Shown: one piece after another, positions 1 to 11,566 of the stretch | Layout: every line of letters starts with the position of its first letter | Numbering within the stretch: position 1 is the first letter of the stretch | NCBI GenBank assembly: GCA_002104905.1 | Contig: MCFE01000499.1 | Location: 1-64,000 of the forward strand | DNA: 64,000 nucleotides | From: Basidiobolus meristosporus CBS 931.73 | Lineage: Eukaryota; Basidiobolomycota; Basidiobolomycetes; Basidiobolales; Basidiobolaceae | Direction of reading: 5' to 3' | The notes under the pieces: generated by a model | The model's database searches: none | What the model saw: the letters and a program-made list of their open reading frames with translations, nothing else | Told to the model about the DNA's origin: nothing | Position numbers and translations under genes: made by a program

Positions 1-1911
1 CCCCTCAAGGTACTGTAAATGCCAGCATTGTGTCGTAGACGAATTATATTCACTCGGTTGCTTGTAGGTCTACATGCCATTGCCAAGGCATTCCCTAAAG
101 TCAGAATCGTCACCTCAATGGTCGACCCAGGGCTTTCTAATGACCTTTTCATTGAGCCTGGCATGGGTAATTTTGGCGGTAAGTTGATGCAGCCTCAACT
201 CACAAAGCCTTCGCCTCTAATTTGTTTATTCCGCACCTCTCAATGTTCTAGACCGCTATTTTGGTACAGAGTAATGTGGATTCTCTCGCCTTCCATCGAT
301 TTTTGTCTAGCGAGAGACCCTTGAAATCGTTGTCCATGCTTTCGTTTATTATATCCATATCTGACAAGAGTATTCGCTCATTCGTACATAGATACACATG
401 TTATCTTCGTATTTTATGGGAATAATAAAGTAGAGTTCTTTTTCCCTTTCGAGATGGGATGTCTTCCGGAAAATATGCTGGTTCATGGAGCCGCGCGTTG
501 ACGTCGAACAGACCTTGGTGGCGATGGGGGATGGTAGGGCTTTTAAGAGTGCGTCCATAGTTAGCCTATAGTACGAGAAAGATGGGTCCAGGTTATGATG
601 TACGCGGCCAATGAAGTATCTCTGAATTTCCCTTAGACCGCTTGAATCGATATTTGCTCGTGAATGATTAAAGTTAAGCTTTAAGTTGTGAATCCCTACT
701 CCGTTCACATAGGTAGTCTAGCATTACGTAAGATGGTTCACAGAGCATATTATATTGGATTATATGGTGCGCTGTTCTTTATTGCATTCCCTTGATTTTC
801 CACAAAGAGTAATTACGCAAGACAAGCGCGTGCATTTTACGGAGGCGGTACGCTATATCAACCAGGTTAATCTCTGTTTGCCTGACTGGTTTGAAGCTAT
901 CTATCGGCTGCATCAGCTCAATGACTGGCTAGTATTCCGAAGGGATCCTAGAAGTCTGATTCGTGACTGGCTTCTTAGTAACAGGCATGTAAAACTTACA
1001 CCATCTTTCGCTCCAACGACTACTGACGAAAGGGGTAATCGAACGGGAAACCTACAGGTTCGCATCATAAATATATTGAATGGGAAGTCAGCGCTAGGTC
1101 TGACTGCAACCGGATCGTTCACTCATTTGGCACCACTGAATCATACATTCCACAATAACATCGACTTGCCAAAGATTTCCCTTGATCCACTCATTTTGTA
1201 CTAAGCCTGTTCCAACTTGATCCTTGAAAGGATCTTTTGTATGATATGCCAAATGGATGTCTGAATTGGATTTGTATCAGACAAGATTGAATCACCCACG
1301 GGTTTATAAGTAGAGAAATGCAGATTGGTTGCAATAATGATACTAATAATGGAAAGGGCGTTTTAATGATAAGTAGCCCTACAAATATATCTCAAACAAT
1401 CATTCATCCCAAGATAAGTCTCCATGTTGGAGAAAACGCTCGTGGTGCGGGTGAGCAGCCACCTCGTCGATAGAAAGAGTTGGCCACAGCATCTGTAGTG
1501 GGAGCTGGTCTATGGGCATATCTCGGATACGAGCAACAAGCCACAGGTAGCCCATTATATGGACTGCATTTCCCTCAGCATCCGTCTTTTCAATGTTGCT
1601 AAACTCGTACACGCACATATCCTTATCTCCCTTGCAGGGGTAAAGTTTTACGACCCATTGTCAGCTGAGATTGAATCAGCCTATAGCCAGGATGTCTAAA
1701 AGACCACCAAATAATCCAAATTTGTTGCCAGGTATAAATACACTTGTAGGCAATAGGGCAAGGGATTTTAAGCTTGAATTTTGTGTACATTACTAGTATA
1801 TCCTTGTGAATTTCTTTAGTGATCTGTAAATACATACACCGTCCAAGCCCAACGTCGCGCATCACAGTCATACTACTTGGGAATAGGTTTGTCCATTCGA
1901 TTTACCGGTCA
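1..1911. other. No supportable gene
   Basis: Several open frames of 70-150 codons occur here (for example 755-1204 on plus; 349-708 and 1400-1618 on minus). None shows a recognisable domain, and several open only with a non-ATG codon. The 1400-1618 minus frame has the most protein-like composition, and a possible 3' splice site (ctgcaag) lies just upstream of it, so it could be a terminal exon. I cannot assign it. Confidence 0.4.
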
Positions 1912-2172
1912 ATGCAAATGAAAGACAAGCCTGTAGTGATAGATGATGCTACATATAAGCCAACACTGCTAAAGCGTAAAGGGGAGGATGAGATCAATAA
2001 GAATAAGCCCGAGTACAAGAGAGTGCGAAAATCTCTGATGCTAAGCCTGGAAACCATGGAACGCTTCTTGGCCTCCAAGCAAAAGTATCCGGAATATCGT
2101 GATTTTTCAAATGACCGGTATTTGCTCTACTTGCTGGAGCTGGAGAATCAAGCTAGGAAGGAGCGCTCGTAG
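1912..2172 (+). CDS. Hypothetical small basic protein (86 aa)
   Basis: This is an unrecognised ORF. The chosen start is the in-frame ATG at 1912 (MQMKDKPVV...); the frame stays open further upstream but looks less protein-like. The product is hydrophilic and rich in Lys, Arg and Glu, with basic clusters (LLKRKGE, YKRVRKS) that could serve nuclear localisation and a predicted-helical C-terminal half (LLYLLELENQARKERS). No signal peptide or membrane segment is seen. It could be a terminal exon of a spliced gene whose upstream exons I did not find, or chance. The residue composition is the only support. Confidence 0.3.
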   Translation: MQMKDKPVVIDDATYKPTLLKRKGEDEINKNKPEYKRVRKSLMLSLETMERFLASKQKYPEYRDFSNDRYLLYLLELENQARKERS

Positions 2173-2892
2173 ATCGTTCGTTACAGGCCAGGCCCAGTCT
2201 GCCACTGCCTCATTGTGGGAACGTCTTCCCCCTATATTCATAACTCAGCCAAAACATTCATTCCTACGTACAGCTGAGCAAAGAAGCCCCCACCGAGGTG
2301 AACACAGACGACCGTTTCAGCCATATTCCTTTGTAACTATCCCAATAAAAGAATAAAAGCCCTCGTACTGATGAACGCAGCGTCACATCGGAAACGACTT
2401 GCTTAGAACTGCGTAAGAAATCCACCAGCGTACCTGCGGAACTCGCAAATGCTAGAGTGCACAGGCGATTGTAACTGCAATGGGGAGCCTAACTTAGAAC
2501 GAGGGTCAAATGCATCTACATCACGGCAAGTCTTATGCTTCCTTTACGTGCTGACGGCGTTCTTTAATGAAGCATTCAGTAGGCTGTAAAGCCGGATGCC
2601 TGATGCTCATCTCTACGATTGATGGGCTGGATCCACAACTAGAATCATCGAATTTATGATGTGGATTCAGAACCCTAAGAATTGGATGGGCTTCCGACAT
2701 ACGCTTCTAATTCCAGTACAGCTATATCTGACGGAGAAGCGCCATACGAATGATGATACTTGAAAAGTAAAGATGATGGTTGAATGCTTCTTTTTTTATT
2801 TCCAAAAACGAAAGGTGCTTGGAATCGACGGAAGGATGATGAAAACCCAAGTAGGCTCACCGGTCTCCTTATAGCAAAGCGAGATCCATTCA
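2173..2892. other. No supportable gene
   Basis: Only short overlapping open frames are present. No repeat or RNA gene was recognised. Confidence 0.4.
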
Positions 2893-3084
2893 TTACGCCG
2901 GGTTGGCCGTTTCTTCAGAATCACCAAACGGGTAAGGAAGGGGTATTGTGTACTTGGTGCCATAGCTCCATCCCTTTGAGAATTTAAACTCTCGCTTAAT
3001 AGCAAGTGCGGAAGCGCCAGTAAGCAGTAGAATGTTGACGAACGCCAGGACTAGGGCAATGCGGGATATTTGCAGATAGGTCAT
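2893..3084 (-). CDS. Possible small secreted protein (63 aa)
   Basis: The minus-strand ORF starts with MTYLQISRIALVLAFVNILLL and reads like a textbook signal peptide: a short N-region with one Arg, a hydrophobic core of about 15 residues, then small residues (TGASALA) as a likely signal-peptidase site around residue 28. The mature part would be about 35 residues (KREFKF...YPFGDSEET...), with no cysteines. The frame closes soon after, but a GT-containing donor-like site (ccggtgag) lies further downstream in another frame, so this may be exon 1 of a longer spliced gene. No family is recognised. Support rests on the signal-peptide shape alone. Confidence 0.4.
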   Translation of the reverse strand: MTYLQISRIALVLAFVNILLLTGASALAIKREFKFSKGWSYGTKYTIPLPYPFGDSEETANPA

Positions 3085-5170
3085 CTCACCGTTGGAATTC
3101 TGTTTGATTCAAGTCAACGAGAGCTATCGATTTTATATCAGTTCAACTTCGGCTATCCTAGAGGTATGATGAAAAGGAGGCGAAAGGGTAGGACAGAAGT
3201 AAATAAAATTCATTGAGAACGGGACCGTATGGAATCATACATACAGTAGCACTCCCGAATATTAAATTGCTGCATCGTATCTAGCACCACCTCGTCTGGC
3301 TCTGCCAACCATTGCCGGGCACCTTTCTGGCACAGTAATCATCACAGATGGATTTTACATCATGAAGTCCATATGTACTAATTTGGCGATATGAAGGGGA
3401 TCGCTGCTTCCACTTCCTAGGAGTATCTAGCACCACCACCCAATCCATTTGGATTAGCTTGATCGCAGACCTATTTGGAACCATATTTTGATGTATATTC
3501 AGAGTCATGTGAGCCGTTTGTGACACCCATTCTGATCAAAAGACAGCTGCATTCCTGGAGACAAACGCCGCCCTGTCAAGAATTAGCATGCCAAGCAACT
3601 GTTGAGGCAAGGCGGAACGGTAACGATACAGCCAGGATAAATCCAAATATGTTCCGTCAAATGTCACAACCCGCTTATCCAATAGAGGCCATGTGCTTTT
3701 CTTTATGGTTGTCTACTCCATATGACTCTTCATTGATACGACTGTAACAGTCATCGTCTAGGAGGGGTAGGTTGAGCAATATTCGAATGCTAGTCCACGA
3801 TTCCCATCTTTTCGTTACAGCAATCAATGGGGTAGTGATTGTATGAGCGTGTGAGACAACCATCAGTCGCCTCACGAGGTGGAAAACCTCGCACTACAGC
3901 CTCAGAATCCATATCCAGCATCAATACGCTTTCTGGTTCATGCAAAGCTTCTACATCTCACCAGCTGCTAGCGTCCGAATGTAGATGGGGTTTAGTCGGA
4001 TTGAACACGATGATTGGGCAATGGCTCCTTGGTAAACGTGTTGAAGTTCGCACTCTTCATGACGGATCTGGTTCTGATAACCCTGGAATGACGGGTAACC
4101 CGAGTATACTCCTTTATGCAATGCTGATATTGCTTACGCATTGAAAGAATTCCTGGTATGCATGCTACGGAACGTTCCTAGATGCGTAGTAAATAATGAC
4201 TTTGCTATTCCCCCTCCCCACTTGCTCCTTTCAAACTAGCACACCCAACAACGTCATAGCCAGCTCGGCTTTGGCCAATCCACCCGGCGTCGCAATCTGA
4301 TCAACTTCACAGCCGGGAAAGAGGCACCACCGCTTTGTACACCCTCGTAAGTGGCCCATGAAGATTACTGGCCATGCAAAAGTATCTCCACCACACCAGG
4401 CCTGGGTGAAGAAAGCAACAGGTTTGGCTGTCAGGATGTATGATGCAACCAGTGTGGGTTGATGAGCTACAAATCATGTATGGGAATGGATGTAGCGATA
4501 GTTTCAATGAAGTAAATTGATTTTGGAAAATTAATGGATGTAACCATTTACCCCAACTTCGTTCGATGGATAAGGATCAATACCCCGAGTTACATTCTCG
4601 GCTTCGTGACTTCATGGATACTTTCGTAGGAATCGAGGATCCCAATATTCAGTGGGGCCGACTGCGCAGCAATTTAAGCATGTTTTCCCTACAACAATAT
4701 CAGCTCTCAATTAAGGAGTAAAACATTATATAGAAAACAGAATACCGATTAACAAACAGATGCTGTCAACGGTTCTAATTTAAGCCAATCACTACTCCCG
4801 CCTCACCATTTTGCTAGGTGGAGGGAAGGGGATTTTTACGTGCTTGCTTTGCTAGCTCCTTTCTAACTTGGTTACCTATCTGCTATCCTATATATTGAAC
4901 TAACTTAGTTGGTGCTAACGACCTCCTCTCTGTCGCTAGTTGATTTTTGATACTTTGAGAAGGCATCCTCTCACAGTCTCTTCCAGATAATTCCAGATTG
5001 GCACTCAGTGTTGTCGTATCTAGACCTTCGCCTTCGTACCTTTGGCTTTTGGTAGTATTTCAGACATCTACACAAAGCACCGCTAATCCTGCTCTTTCAT
5101 CACAAGTTACGTTAGCCCCGGCACTTGTTAAACAATCTCCAATCTTTTGCTTAGTGAATAGTAACTATCC
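3085..5170. other. No supportable gene; 5' flank of cdc42
   Basis: Short open frames in every frame, none with a recognisable domain. The last few hundred bases before 5171 are pyrimidine-rich, as is common for a fungal promoter or leader. No clear TATA box could be tied to the gene. Confidence 0.4.
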
Positions 5171-5949
5171 ATGCAGACTATAAAGTGTGTCGTAGTTGGT
5201 GACGGTGCTGTCGGCAAGGTATGACCTCTTTACTTTTATCATGTTGCATCTCACTTTAACTCTTCAGTTTGCTCCTTGTAGACTTGTCTTCTGATCTCGT
5301 ATACAACCAACAAATTCCCTTCTGATTATGTTCCCACTGTAAGAGACACATCTATTCATACATTGCAGTAGAGAAGCGAACATATATTTATTTATTTATG
5401 TACTTCATTAGGTATTCGACAACTATGCTGTCACAGTTATGATCGGAGATGAGCCCTATACTCTTGGTCTTTTTGATACTGCGGGCAAGTCTTCTTAAGA
5501 CCATAATTCAGCTACTCTTACTCTTATATTTACCTCCGTTTTCGCATTTAGGCCAAGAGGATTATGATCGACTTCGCCCGCTTTCATATCCACAAACAGA
5601 CGTTTTCTTGGTCTGTTTCTCCGTCACTTCACCAGCCTCCTTCGAGAATGTCCGAGAGAAGTGGTTCCCTGAAGTTCATCATCATTGCCCTGGTGTTCCT
5701 TGCTTGATAGTAGGCACCCAAGTTGATCTGAGAGATGATGCAGCAGCCGTAGAAAAGCTTGCCCGCCAAAAACAACGCCCTATCCAACTGGATCAAGGTG
5801 AGCGTCTTGCCAGAGAACTTGGAGCCGTTAAATACGTTGAATGCTCAGCATTGACGCAAAAGGGATTAAAAAATGTCTTCGATGAAGCCATCGTAGCCGC
5901 ACTAGAGCCTCCTGTAACTAAAAAGAAACCAAAGTGCCTTGTGTTGTGA
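5171..5949 (+). CDS. cdc42: Cdc42 Rho-family GTPase
   Basis: Cdc42 is the membrane-anchored GTPase that sets cell polarity through PAK kinases, formins and the exocyst. Four exons (5171-5218, 5282-5338, 5412-5484, 5552-5949) join in frame to 191 codons plus stop, the usual Cdc42 length. Visible motifs are the P-loop GDGAVGKT across the first intron, switch I YVPTVFDNYAV, switch [19 protein letters not shown], the base-recognition motif GTQVDLRDD, the SAL motif [18 protein letters not shown], and a C-terminal Lys-rich stretch ending in a CLVL CAAX box for prenylation, probably geranylgeranyl. The segment GLFDTAGQ and the Rho insert RQKQRPIQ favour Cdc42 over Rac or Rho. The ATG at 5171 is the only start that gives the conserved [13 protein letters not shown]-terminus. 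Introns are 63, 73 and 67 bp; the third starts with GC. The stop is TGA. Confidence 0.97.
5485..5551 (+). other. GC-AG intron in cdc42
   Basis: The third intron begins GCAAGT and ends TTAG. Only this boundary restores the invariant DTAGQEDYD reading: GCG G joined to GC CAA GAG. Non-canonical GC donors are a known minor class, and the rest of this donor (GCAAGT) matches the consensus well. Confidence 0.9.
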
Positions 5950-7713
5950 AAGGAACTTCCCCAGTTGAATGGGACACTCAATAAGAAGCATCCGATTGAA
6001 GAACACCTCGTTTAAGTTCAACCATGTCCATGTTTCACCGCGTATCCTTGCCTCTTCTCTATCAAACCTTTGCACGCCTATCAGTAGGAAGTGTACTTAT
6101 TTAGCTTCTCATCAAAGTAACGTTTAACCATGCCTGAAACCAAGCCCATTTTAAACGTGAAGTTGAGTTTTGATTGTATCTGGTTGATTAAGTGCAGCTC
6201 CCAACTATTCTATTATCAACAGAATCTTACCATATATCTTTATTTTACAACCCATTTCAAAGTGGTACCTCGATCTCCCTCTGTTACACTTGTACTTATT
6301 TCGTTATCGAGATGTCTGATCTACATGTCAATTGTATTCGCATGGGTGTCCAATGATTCTGCACTTGCACATTGAGATAGCCCGAGGGTTGAGAGCCAAT
6401 GCCCACATGAGGCTGCTATTTTTCCGAGATGATCTCAACAGCAGGTGGCAGGTACGGTGGGACCCTCCAGGTTCATTGTGATCCAGGACTGTTTAGGCAT
6501 CGAGCAACGTGATGCGCGGAAGGATAATGGGGAGGAGATATGACGAATCAAAATTCCCATGTGCTCAATTAGATTGATGAACCAATGAGTTGACTACCTA
6601 CACATTTGCAACTCCGAAAATTTTCACATCACAAATGATCCGCATGGTAATGTTCAATGAGCCGCTCGCTAACAACACTCGCCATCGCAAACAGCTAAAC
6701 TGGCTCGCATGTTCAGCGGGGCCCGCCAGCACAACGATCGGATGGTGGAGAAACGACATTCCACATCTCGGCCTGTTAATCCAAACAATGGAGGCCCAGT
6801 CTTCCGGCTACACGCTACACACAAGAAATACAAACCAACGGGTTGCCTAAGTGGCGAGGGCAAAGTCGGAGGCTTACCGAAATCATGTCGGCTGGTCGGC
6901 AGGCCCAATTTGCCACATTCAATGCCAATTTACCTGACTCCGATGGATTCTAGAAGAGATCGGTCTGAGACGAAGATTCCATTTCGGATCTTTTAGCATT
7001 TTTTTACTTTTAGGCTTCGTTCCACGCTACAAGCGTACATCATATCTCGATTTATCACCTGGAACGCTTCCCAAGGCAATGATAATACTTCTTCCAACCG
7101 ACTAGGGACCGAGTGATCTAGACCGTTGAAGACGTCTCCCGCCACCTCATACCCAGAGAGGGTCGTTAACCTAGATGTTCTTGGAAATTCTGGATAGATA
7201 GCTGCCAGACCTGAGACATTTGAGCGACATGGTCGAATGCCTTACGGAAGGACACTGTCTACCCAGCGGCTTGGATGTAGAATGCTGCTTTAATGCCAAT
7301 TGTATGGTGTGCCGACAAGCAGGCATTTTCCTTTAAATACCGCTCCTCTGCTTTCAATCGGTCTATTGGCTGCCGGTTGTTTTCATCTCATTCTCGGGAA
7401 ACGATACAGGCCTTGCTTACCATTTGATCCTTTATGATTCTGGGTAATCATTGGGCTCCTCGACTCCTTTTGGGTAATCACCTTATCTGAACTATTTTGG
7501 CCAATCTTCCTTTTATTATCCTATTGCGTTTCAGTCATTCAGTCTTCTTCAGGGAAGATATATTCGTGTTTATGCTAGGGGGAAGCCAACCGCTGATATC
7601 TTGTATTCCAAAAACAACAACTTTCCTTTCCTTCTGCCCTTTTTTCCCTCTTGAAATACCTTTCTCCCAAGTCAGTAGGGTGGTTCAAAGCCTAACCGGA
7701 CTTCTATATTGAG
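5950..7713. other. Intergenic region, no supportable gene
   Basis: Open frames near 6130-6375, 6590-6850 and 6709-6996 overlap one another and lack recognisable domains. The right end is pyrimidine-rich and probably contains the promoter and transcribed leader of the kinase gene that follows. Confidence 0.4.
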
Positions 7714-7782
7714 GTGAGTTTGCGCTTTAATTTGGCCAGGGCACTTTGCCTATTCAGTTGGCTAACTCGCTTATCCTGTCAG
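7714..7782 (+). other. Probable 5'-UTR intron of the WNK-like kinase gene
   Basis: GAG followed by GTGAGT is a strong donor. A CTAAC branch-point-like sequence lies near 7762, and CCTGTCAG is the acceptor. The length of 69 bp fits the coding introns of this window. It lies about 110 bp upstream of the kinase ATG in non-coding sequence. This is inferred from splice signals only. Confidence 0.55.
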
Positions 7783-7889
7783 TGTAGTTTGAATACTCTC
7801 ATAGCATTATTCTTGATTTGAACGCGGCCCAAGCTACAAGCAGAGTATATTTTCTATCTGATACACCCACTCGAGCATCTGTGACCACC

Positions 7890-9785
7890 ATGGACGCCTA
7901 CATTCACGATCCACTCGACGATGATGATGACAGCCCCAAAGTTGTAGATAGAGATCCCACCGGAAGATTTGAAAGATACGAAGAAGCCCTTGGAATTGGT
8001 GGGTACAAGGAAGTATACAAAGGGTTCGACCAGGAAGAGGGGGTTGAGGTGGCTTGGAATCAATTACGAATCGATCACCTAGGCAAGAAAGAAAGCCAAA
8101 AGATAGTACTTGAGGTTGAAATATTGAAGACACTGCGTCACGAAAACATCATCAATTTATTTCATACCTGGACTGCCAAGGGCCGAGACGGCAGAAACAG
8201 GGTTTATTTCATTACGGAAATGATGACCTCAGGAACGTTGAAACAATACATTCGTCGAACCAAATGCCAGCTCAAGCCACGCGTCCTCAAGAGTTGGTGT
8301 CGACAGATTCTTCGTGGGCTAAACTACCTGCATACCAAAGACCCGCCAATAGTTCATCGCGATCTAAAATGTGACAACATCTTTATCAACGGTAACAATG
8401 GACAAGCGAAAATTGGCGACCTGGGACTGGCCACGTTTATGCACAAACAACACGTATCGTCGGTGCTGGGCACACCGGAATTCATGGCTCCCGAGCTCTA
8501 TGACGAGCATTATGATGAAAAGGTGGATATTTATTCCTTTGGGATGTGTGTCTTGGAGATGTTGACGTACGAGTATCCATACAGTGAATGTCAGAACCCG
8601 GCTCAGATATATCGTAAAGTAACCCGAGGCATCGGGCCAGCATCTCTTCAACGTATCACTGACCCAGACATACTTCAGTTTATTCAACTATGCATTCAGC
8701 ATGATCCTAGCCGTCGACCCTCGGCGGCACATCTATTAAATCACCCCTTCCTCATGCTGGATAGTGGGAGTAACATAGAGAGCACCGCACTACCTTCCTC
8801 AGGCTCAGCGGCTCCACTGCCGCCCGTCTCTTACACTCCACTGATGTCAGAGTCAACTGGTGGCTGGAATGCAAACACAGACCCTGCCTTGTATTCGCCA
8901 GTCAATCAACCTCGACCAGCCGAAGGATCTGCTTACTCCGGTGTAGCTACTGGCCCCCATTATCCGACAGATGAGCTACCTCCTGTTTCGAGATCCGACA
9001 GGCCTAGTTACTCGTATGAGTTACCCCTAAGGGCCAATACGGATGGCTATCAAGTATCTGAAACCTCTATGAGACTCTCATCTGCGAATCATTGCGATGT
9101 GGAAATTGTGCAAGACAACGGAAACGGAGAGCTAATATTACGGATGACTCGTGTAACACCTGGCTCAGCCCCACAGACGGTGAAGTTCCCGCTCAACCTG
9201 AAAGAGGATACCCCCGAGTCAGTAGTCATCGAGATGATCAAGGAGGAGCTCTTGAGTGAGGAATACAAAATCCTGGCCGAGAAGAACATAACCAAAGCTA
9301 TCCAAGCGACAGTCAAGGAGCATCTTGCAATCGGTTTGCCTGAAAAGCCGACGGCTAGCCAACCGTCAGCTACACAACACTCTAGCACACAGTACTATGT
9401 CCCGATTCTTCAAGAGAGCTCAGCCTCAGGAAGCGTTAGTTCATTCACCAGCTCGGAAGTGTCCCATTCCGACCATGACCCTGATATGTCTTCAAAGGTG
9501 GATCCCGGCAAAGATGCCGCCAGCTCTGTGTCTGATCTGCCCAAGCTGGATCAACTATTTGCTCCCGTGGAGCCAACAACCCCTGTCGCTAATTGTGAAC
9601 CACCAAAGAGAGTGAAGGCGAGTAGATCTTGCTCTGTCTCCAATGAATCCCCCAACAAGATACCCGCCTCCATATTTGAGCTCTTCGATCCCGTCGAGGC
9701 TCGACCCTGGATTCATCGGAAATCCATCAACCATCAGTTCGGTTCGATTGAATCAACTCTTTTACCTCAAGCCACGCTAAAATAG
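7890..9785 (+). CDS. WNK-type (With-No-Lysine) Ser/Thr protein kinase
   Basis: Single-exon product of 631 aa. The ATG at 7890 has a strong context (accaccATGg); the frame is open upstream but without an ATG. The kinase domain spans about residues 30-288. The usual strand-3 Lys is replaced: the motif reads VAWNQL (N57). A Lys sits in the glycine loop instead (GIGGYKEVYKGFD, K40), the WNK signature. HRDLKCDN (D158), a DLG in place of DFG (D177) and GTPEFMAPE complete a predicted-active WNK kinase. A Ser/Thr/Pro-rich linker follows. A conserved patch at about 398-480 (RMTR...VKFPLNLKEDTPE.VV.EMI) resembles the OSR1_C/PF2-like domain that animal and plant WNKs carry after the kinase domain. WNKs sense chloride, osmolarity and crowding and act on OSR1/SPAK-type kinases; the role in this fungus is inference. 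Confidence 0.93.
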   Translation: MDAYIHDPLDDDDDSPKVVDRDPTGRFERYEEALGIGGYKEVYKGFDQEEGVEVAWNQLRIDHLGKKESQKIVLEVEILKTLRHENIINLFHTWTAKGRDGRNRVYFITEMMTSGTLKQYIRRTKCQLKPRVLKSWCRQILRGLNYLHTKDPPIVHRDLKCDNIFINGNNGQAKIGDLGLATFMHKQHVSSVLGTPEFMAPELYDEHYDEKVDIYSFGMCVLEMLTYEYPYSECQNPAQIYRKVTRGIGPASLQRITDPDILQFIQLCIQHDPSRRPSAAHLLNHPFLMLDSGSNIESTALPSSGSAAPLPPVSYTPLMSESTGGWNANTDPALYSPVNQPRPAEGSAYSGVATGPHYPTDELPPVSRSDRPSYSYELPLRANTDGYQVSETSMRLSSANHCDVEIVQDNGNGELILRMTRVTPGSAPQTVKFPLNLKEDTPESVVIEMIKEELLSEEYKILAEKNITKAIQATVKEHLAIGLPEKPTASQPSATQHSSTQYYVPILQESSASGSVSSFTSSEVSHSDHDPDMSSKVDPGKDAASSVSDLPKLDQLFAPVEPTTPVANCEPPKRVKASRSCSVSNESPNKIPASIFELFDPVEARPWIHRKSINHQFGSIESTLLPQATLK

Positions 9786-10469
9786 CAACCTCCCCAGCGC
9801 CCAATGTTTCAACGCAGCCTGTACAGTAGTCTACTGAAACAGAGAACTAGCCGACCCTACCGAGCTTATATATATATATTTCCATATATACTTTAATTGC
9901 ACAGACAGCGATGTCCTGTCTATCAATGATTTTGTCGAGGCCCCTCGCCTTTAAAAGCATCATGTTTAATATCCCACCCCCACCCCACCCCCGGCCAGTA
10001 CCTGTAGTCACGTAATTCCCGAGTTGGAAGAATAAAGTCTCCCAAGTGCACACCACTAACCCTCTAATGGCAATCTGTCGCGGCCGCAGCGTGCTTGCTG
10101 CGTTAGCGAGGCTAGGATATTCCGTATTTAATCTAGGCTTTATCGAGGGAAGGAGCAATGCGAAAATTGAGTTATCTTACAAATAAGTGTCCGCACGTGG
10201 GACAACATTAGGGACGATGTTCTCCGGACACCGAAGTAGCTTGGAGCAACCGTGGCTACATAGGGGGAGAGTCGATCGCAGGTGACTGGTAGGCGAGTAT
10301 GTGTTTACATGTATGGTGCGGATGTCGGCAAAATGGTAGAGCGCGGGAAGTTTAGACAACATAATACAGTTTGGAGTTAGAGTCCTGTACAATACTGACA
10401 GAGGAGACCGTTGGTACTCCACCAACGGGTGTGGGTTATCTATTCTCTCGGCGTACGATGTATGAAGAT
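9786..10469. other. Intergenic region between convergent genes
   Basis: 3' flanks of the plus-strand kinase and the minus-strand cyclin. It holds a short tatatata tract (9869-9876) and a C-rich low-complexity run around 9974-9993. No gene was recognised. Confidence 0.5.
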
Positions 10470-11429
10470 CTATATAGGCACCTTCACCATGTTGACCGAC
10501 TTCCCAATCAGCGACTTGTAGGACAGAGCGGCCGACTCAACAGGGTTCACTCTACAACTTGGATGCTCCGAATAAGAGGCTCTGGTGGATTCCTGGTAGG
10601 GATTTGACTTGCGGTTTGACAGAAGGGATCGAAGTCTGTCCTTGGCTGACTTGAGAATTTCGGGCTCTTTGTTTAAGGTAGAGGATGGTTGTCTGGTTAA
10701 GATGGTTTCCTTCACTTGGGAAACAAGCTTTGCCAGTTCCGAGGTTCCATCCAGGTGGGACACGTTGTGAAGTGAATGGCGACGTTTAGCCGCGTAGGTG
10801 GCCGTCTCGCGAGGTTTCGGCTCTGGTACCGAGGTCATCGAAACCAGTCTCTGCCGGGCTCGGACCGACGAAGAACTCTTCGAGATATCGTTGACCCCAT
10901 AGCTCAACAGGCGATGGGTATACTCGGCGAAATCCTTGGGAGAGATGTTCAAGTTGAAGTCAATCATGAACAGAAGTTCCACCTCCAGCTTGTTCATCTC
11001 ATGTAAGGGGAGGCCGCCGACCTGGGAGGAAAGGATTAATATCTAGCAACGGTCGCAGTCGGATACAAGCAAACCCACCTTGGCATATCGCGAGTTCGGA
11101 TAAATCACGTCGCTGAAGAATTTGTTGGCGATCGTGATGGAGGTGATCAACAGCCGATGGATTGTGTACGAGTTGACGAGGATCCCGTCGGCCGACTTTA
11201 TCGCACGCTCCAGATAGATGAGAATGGCGAGCAGAGTGTCGTTGCCAAACGGAACGAACTTTTGTATACGCCGTATGTAGGACTTGATGGATATGTCCGG
11301 GATGGAGCTCGAATGAAAGAGGGTCACCTTCGAATCCATGAACCCATCGTTTTTCTTTAGTTGCGCTTTGAGATATCTGGAAACCAGGAGAACCATCTGG
11401 TCTGCTGTAAGCTTCGCGATATCAATCAT
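10470..11429 (-). CDS. Pho80-family cyclin
   Basis: Two exons on the minus strand (11429-11079 and 11021-10470) join in phase 0 across a 57-bp intron (GTGGGT...CCCAG) to give 300 aa. The N-terminal half is a cyclin box of the Pho80/Pcl class: IKSYIRRIQKF, a hydrophobic helix LLAILIYLERAI, the family hallmark TIHRLLITSITIANKFFSD, and downstream VGGLPLHEMNKLEVELLFMIDFNL. The intron falls inside the cyclin fold, just before GGLPLHEMN. The C-terminal ~140 residues are Ser- and Arg-rich and probably disordered. Family members activate Pho85-like CDKs in phosphate signalling, glycogen metabolism or morphogenesis. Which branch this one serves cannot be told from sequence. A TATA-like element lies about 130 bp upstream. 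Confidence 0.92.
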
Positions 11430-11557
11430 GTTGGCACTGGCTTTGGGTGATTAAGTGGGGAAGAGGGTGGTGTGTTGCGAGAGGAAGTAAGAAAGCGGGC
11501 AAGATACAAGTGAATCACTGACTAGTGATGGCGGATGGACAATTGGAGTCCCGGGTA

Positions 11558-11566
11558 CTTTTATAT
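11558..11566 (-). promoter_or_regulatory. TATA-like element upstream of the cyclin gene
   Basis: The minus strand reads ATATAAAAG about 130 bp upstream of the cyclin ATG at 11429, a reasonable distance for a fungal TATA box with a leader of about 100 nt. Assigned by position and match only. Confidence 0.45.

Noticed and set aside
8364-8687. Long minus-strand frames inside the kinase, GDH, Mbp1 and pol genes
   Set aside because: They are opposite-strand shadows of clearly coding frames and have no domain of their own.
9974-9993. C-rich run 3' of the kinase as a regulatory G-quadruplex
   Set aside because: Plausible composition but too short and unsupported to call.
10310-10390. tRNA-like words (tggtagagcgc, gagttagagtcc)
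   Set aside because: Arms do not pair into a cloverleaf and spacing is wrong.
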